A stretch of DNA of 8,692 nt from an uncultured Clostridia bacterium (GTDB taxonomy: Bacteria > Bacillota > Clostridia > Christensenellales > CASEPJ01): NCBI GenBank assembly GCA_949289715.1, contig CASEPJ010000117.1, forward strand, positions 1-8,692, read 5' to 3'. Each line of letters starts with the position of its first letter. Within the stretch, counting starts at the first letter, position 1. Below the pieces are notes generated by a model that saw only the letters and a program-made list of their open reading frames with translations, ran no database searches and had not been told where the DNA came from. Both the position numbers and the translations under genes were made by a program. Below are positions 6,944-8,692 of this stretch, in pieces.

Positions 6944-7798
6944 TTATTTCAATATTCCGTTAACGCTTGACAGATATTGAAAAGGAGTCATATTGGTTTT
7001 CTTTTTAAATTGCGTACAAAAATACTGAACGTTGTCAAAGCCTAAAGTTTCCGCTACTTGGGTAACAAGAAATTCTCTCGTCGAGAGAAGTTTTTTTGCC
7101 TCTTCTATTCTTAAATTTATAAAATATTGCATAATGCTTGTGCCGTATTCGCTTTTAAAGACGTTTTTTATATGCGTAGTACAATAACCGAGAGAATCCG
7201 CTATTTCATCTATGGTAACTTTTTTGCTGATATTGTTTTTTAATATATATAAAATTTTATCCGCCAATATTCTGTTCTGAGATTTTTTTATTACGGGAAC
7301 TTTGCTATCCCTCATTATTTCTATAATTATCATTTCGAGAGCGTTCAAAATTAACTGTTTTGCCGCAAAAGGTAAATCTTCTTTAAATTCGAGTTTTTCC
7401 TGAATAACTATATCTAAGGGATCTTTTAAAGATTGTTTTGCTTCGTTTATTATAAGCTGTGCGAGAAATTTTACGTTCGTGGTGGCAGTGAATTTTTTTG
7501 CGTATCGGTATAAATCTTTGGCCGAGCAGTCAAAGGTTATTATTATAATATTTGAAAATACATTGTTTGAACGAATATTATGGTATTTATTTGGCGCATG
7601 CAAAATTCCCTCCCCTTGTTTTAAAAGGATTTCTTGTTCATCGAAAACCACTACTTCTCCGCTGTCTACTATTATAAGTTCCCAAAAATCGTGAGATTCT
7701 CCGGGGAAGAAAAAATCTTTTGTGTAGGGAAAATAGTGAATGGATATTATATTGTCTACAGAAAAACTTTTAGGAAGAGGTGTTCTTATATAATTCAT
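6944..7798 (-). CDS. AraC-family transcriptional regulator with N-terminal cupin-like sensor domain
   Basis: The protein has 284 residues, the usual length for sugar-responsive AraC regulators. Residues 1-95 look like the cupin sensor: SHDFWELIIVDSGEVVV, LKQGEGILHAPNKYHNIRS and a following strand. A helical linker (about 110-170) follows, then the paired helix-turn-helix DNA-binding domain at 177-280. The first HTH is around VTIDEIADSLGYCTTHIKNVFKSEYG (positions 195-219). The second is around VTQVAETLGFDNVQYFCTQFKKKTNMTP (positions 245-272), carrying the typical GF-x-(N)-x-x-YF-x-x-x-FKK and TP-x-x-Y/F pattern. The start is fixed by AAGGAG five bases upstream, and a promoter is visible. Such regulators usually activate carbohydrate-use genes on binding a small ligand. 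The nearby glycosidase pair is a plausible target, but the genes are not divergent and no operator was found. Confidence 0.95.
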   Translation of the reverse strand: MNYIRTPLPKSFSVDNIISIHYFPYTKDFFFPGESHDFWELIIVDSGEVVVFDEQEILLKQGEGILHAPNKYHNIRSNNVFSNIIIITFDCSAKDLYRYAKKFTATTNVKFLAQLIINEAKQSLKDPLDIVIQEKLEFKEDLPFAAKQLILNALEMIIIEIMRDSKVPVIKKSQNRILADKILYILKNNISKKVTIDEIADSLGYCTTHIKNVFKSEYGTSIMQYFINLRIEEAKKLLSTREFLVTQVAETLGFDNVQYFCTQFKKKTNMTPFQYLSSVNGILK

Positions 7799-7803
7799 AT
7801 AAG

Positions 7804-7809
7804 CTCCTT
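7804..7809 (-). promoter_or_regulatory. Ribosome binding site of the AraC-family gene
   Basis: AAGGAG on the - strand ends 5 bases before the ATG at 7798, a near-ideal Shine-Dalgarno site confirming that start. Confidence 0.85.
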
Positions 7810-7897
7810 AATACATCGAATGTTATTTAAGTTACTTTTTAATTATGTTTTAAATTTTTGTTTATAAAACTTAATTGTTTAATGAAGGTTCAAATTT

Positions 7898-7925
7898 ATT
7901 ATACCATATTTGAAAAAAAACGCAA
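7898..7925 (-). promoter_or_regulatory. Extended -10 promoter for the AraC-family gene
   Basis: The - strand reads TTGCGT (7925-7920), a 16-base spacer and TATAAT (7903-7898). The -10 is preceded by TGG, forming the extended -10 motif TGnTATAAT. The perfect -10 plus extension compensates for a weak -35. Transcription would start near 7891, giving a leader of about 90 bases before the ATG. Confidence 0.7.
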
Positions 7926-8146
7926 CGAAAATTTATTCGATTATAAAATAAAACATTCCGTGTCCGAAAATGTAATAAAAATTTTAATTTGTATGAATAA
8001 AAAATTATATTTAATATTTATTATGGAAAATTTGTAGGTGTGAAAATTCCGTCGGCATAAAAAAGTGAAAAAATTTCGCAGATTGATAGGTTTTAGATGT
8101 ATGATAATTTTATAATTACATCCGAAAAAATGGTTTATATAAAAAC

Positions 8147-8178
8147 AGTTTATTTAAAAAATTTTAAAAATATAAACT
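8147..8178 (-). terminator. Possible weak terminator of the protease gene
   Basis: Arms AGTTTAT (8147-8153) and ATAAACT (8172-8178) form a 7-bp, mostly A-T stem 30 bases after the protease stop. On the - strand it is followed by GTTTTTATAT. The position and T-rich tail fit a terminator, but the stem is weak. Confidence 0.35.
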
Positions 8179-8207
8179 AATATTAAAAACAATTACAAAA
8201 TAAAAAA

Positions 8208-8690
8208 TTATATCAACATTCGAATTAAGGTTTCTATCCACATTTCTGCCGTAATCAGCAATCCGCAAAGCGCATACAAATATACCGCTTTTTTAGAGAG
8301 TGAATATTTAGACGTAGCGGCTATTTTCTTTTCTATAAGTTCTCTTTTATTATCTATATAGCCTTCGTTTGTGTTTAATGCTTTAAATTCTTTCCATTTT
8401 TGCTCGGCTTTTTTAATTTCCTCTTCTTTTAGCAGGGCGAATTCGTTTGCGGCGTTATCTTCTTTAAGAGGTTTTAAAGATTTCAATAAAAATATAATGC
8501 CGATTAGCGCAGCGGGTGCAACAAATATGGATATTATAAAGTCGCAGTCGTAAAACAAGTATCGGATTGCTTCGTAAAAGAATCCCGATAAAACAATGCG
8601 GGATTGCAGAAAATCCACAGTAAGTATAATTATATTGTTTAAAGCATGTATTATAATGCCAGCCCATAGAGAATTGCTTTTAATAAATAC
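8208..8690 (-). CDS. CPBP/CAAX-type intramembrane protease, C-terminal part (5'-partial)
   Basis: The frame stays open to the right edge. A GTG at 8618 could be taken as a start, but the preceding codons encode SLWAGIIIHALNNIIIL, the third conserved motif (HxxxN) of CPBP intramembrane proteases (Abi/Rce1-like). The gene therefore begins outside the window, and only 160 residues are seen. Numbered from the first full codon, His15 and Asn19 form the motif. More membrane segments follow (about 38-70). A charged, probably helical cytoplasmic stretch (about 71-134, rich in Lys and Glu: LLKEEEIKKAEQKWKEFK) comes next, then a last membrane helix (about 135-158). The EExxxR and FxxxH motifs would lie upstream, so activity cannot be judged. 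Members act in prenyl-protein processing, bacteriocin immunity or membrane-protein cleavage; the role here is unknown. Confidence 0.85.
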   Translation of the reverse strand, partial: VFIKSNSLWAGIIIHALNNIIILTVDFLQSRIVLSGFFYEAIRYLFYDCDFIISIFVAPAALIGIIFLLKSLKPLKEDNAANEFALLKEEEIKKAEQKWKEFKALNTNEGYIDNKRELIEKKIAATSKYSLSKKAVYLYALCGLLITAEMWIETLIRMLI

Positions 8691-8692
8691 GG

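Larger units (their letters stand above)
7799..8207. other. 409-bp gene-free, extremely AT-rich spacer
   Basis: It contains the AraC promoter and leader at its left end and otherwise no supportable coding region. The part next to the protease gene is unusually poor in GC: by hand count 12 of 107 bases in 8101-8207. Two short inverted repeats lie in it (GATGTA/TACATC at 8096-8122, AGTTTAT/ATAAACT at 8147-8178). I see no tRNA, known riboswitch or mobile-element end. Confidence 0.7.

Noticed and set aside
7799..8207. CRISPR array or riboswitch in the long spacer
   Set aside because: There are no regularly spaced direct repeats and no recognisable riboswitch core; the sequence is mostly A/T runs.

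Overview
The window is AT-rich DNA with standard-code bacterial genes, AGGAG-type ribosome binding sites and Gram-positive-style surface proteins (signal peptide, extracellular modules, one C-terminal membrane helix, Lys/Arg-rich tail). The window suggests a low-GC Firmicutes/Clostridia-like bacterium, possibly gut-associated. That is inferred from style and gene content; there is no rRNA or other marker here.

Left half (1-5703, + strand): two adjacent genes for membrane-anchored, carbohydrate-active surface proteins. The first enters from outside the window and is a large modular adhesin or glycan-binding protein. It has tandem jelly-roll-like modules, then a duplicated unit of [beta-sandwich + beta-strand-rich stretch + Ig-like domain], then a C-terminal anchor. 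The second is a secreted (alpha/alpha)6 glycosidase resembling family GH125 (exo-alpha-mannosidases). It carries an inserted jelly-roll module like the ones in its neighbour, an InlB/Listeria-Bacteroides-type repeat and the same kind of anchor. Only 74 bp separate the genes, and this gap holds a perfect 28-bp palindrome. A very strong, probably bidirectional terminator follows the second gene (5767-5810).

Right half (5944-8692, - strand): a radical SAM protein of the SplB-like type, an AraC-family regulator with an N-terminal cupin-like domain and its own good promoter, and the C-terminal part of a CPBP/CAAX-type membrane protease running off the right edge. A 409-bp, extremely AT-rich gap separates the last two.

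Working model (inference): the two + strand products act together at the cell surface, one holding and one trimming mannose-type or related glycans. The AraC regulator could control them or another locus; no operator was identified. No CRISPR array, tRNA, rRNA, insertion sequence or recognisable defence system was seen. The most unusual content is the module sharing between the two surface proteins and the insertion of such a module inside a catalytic barrel.
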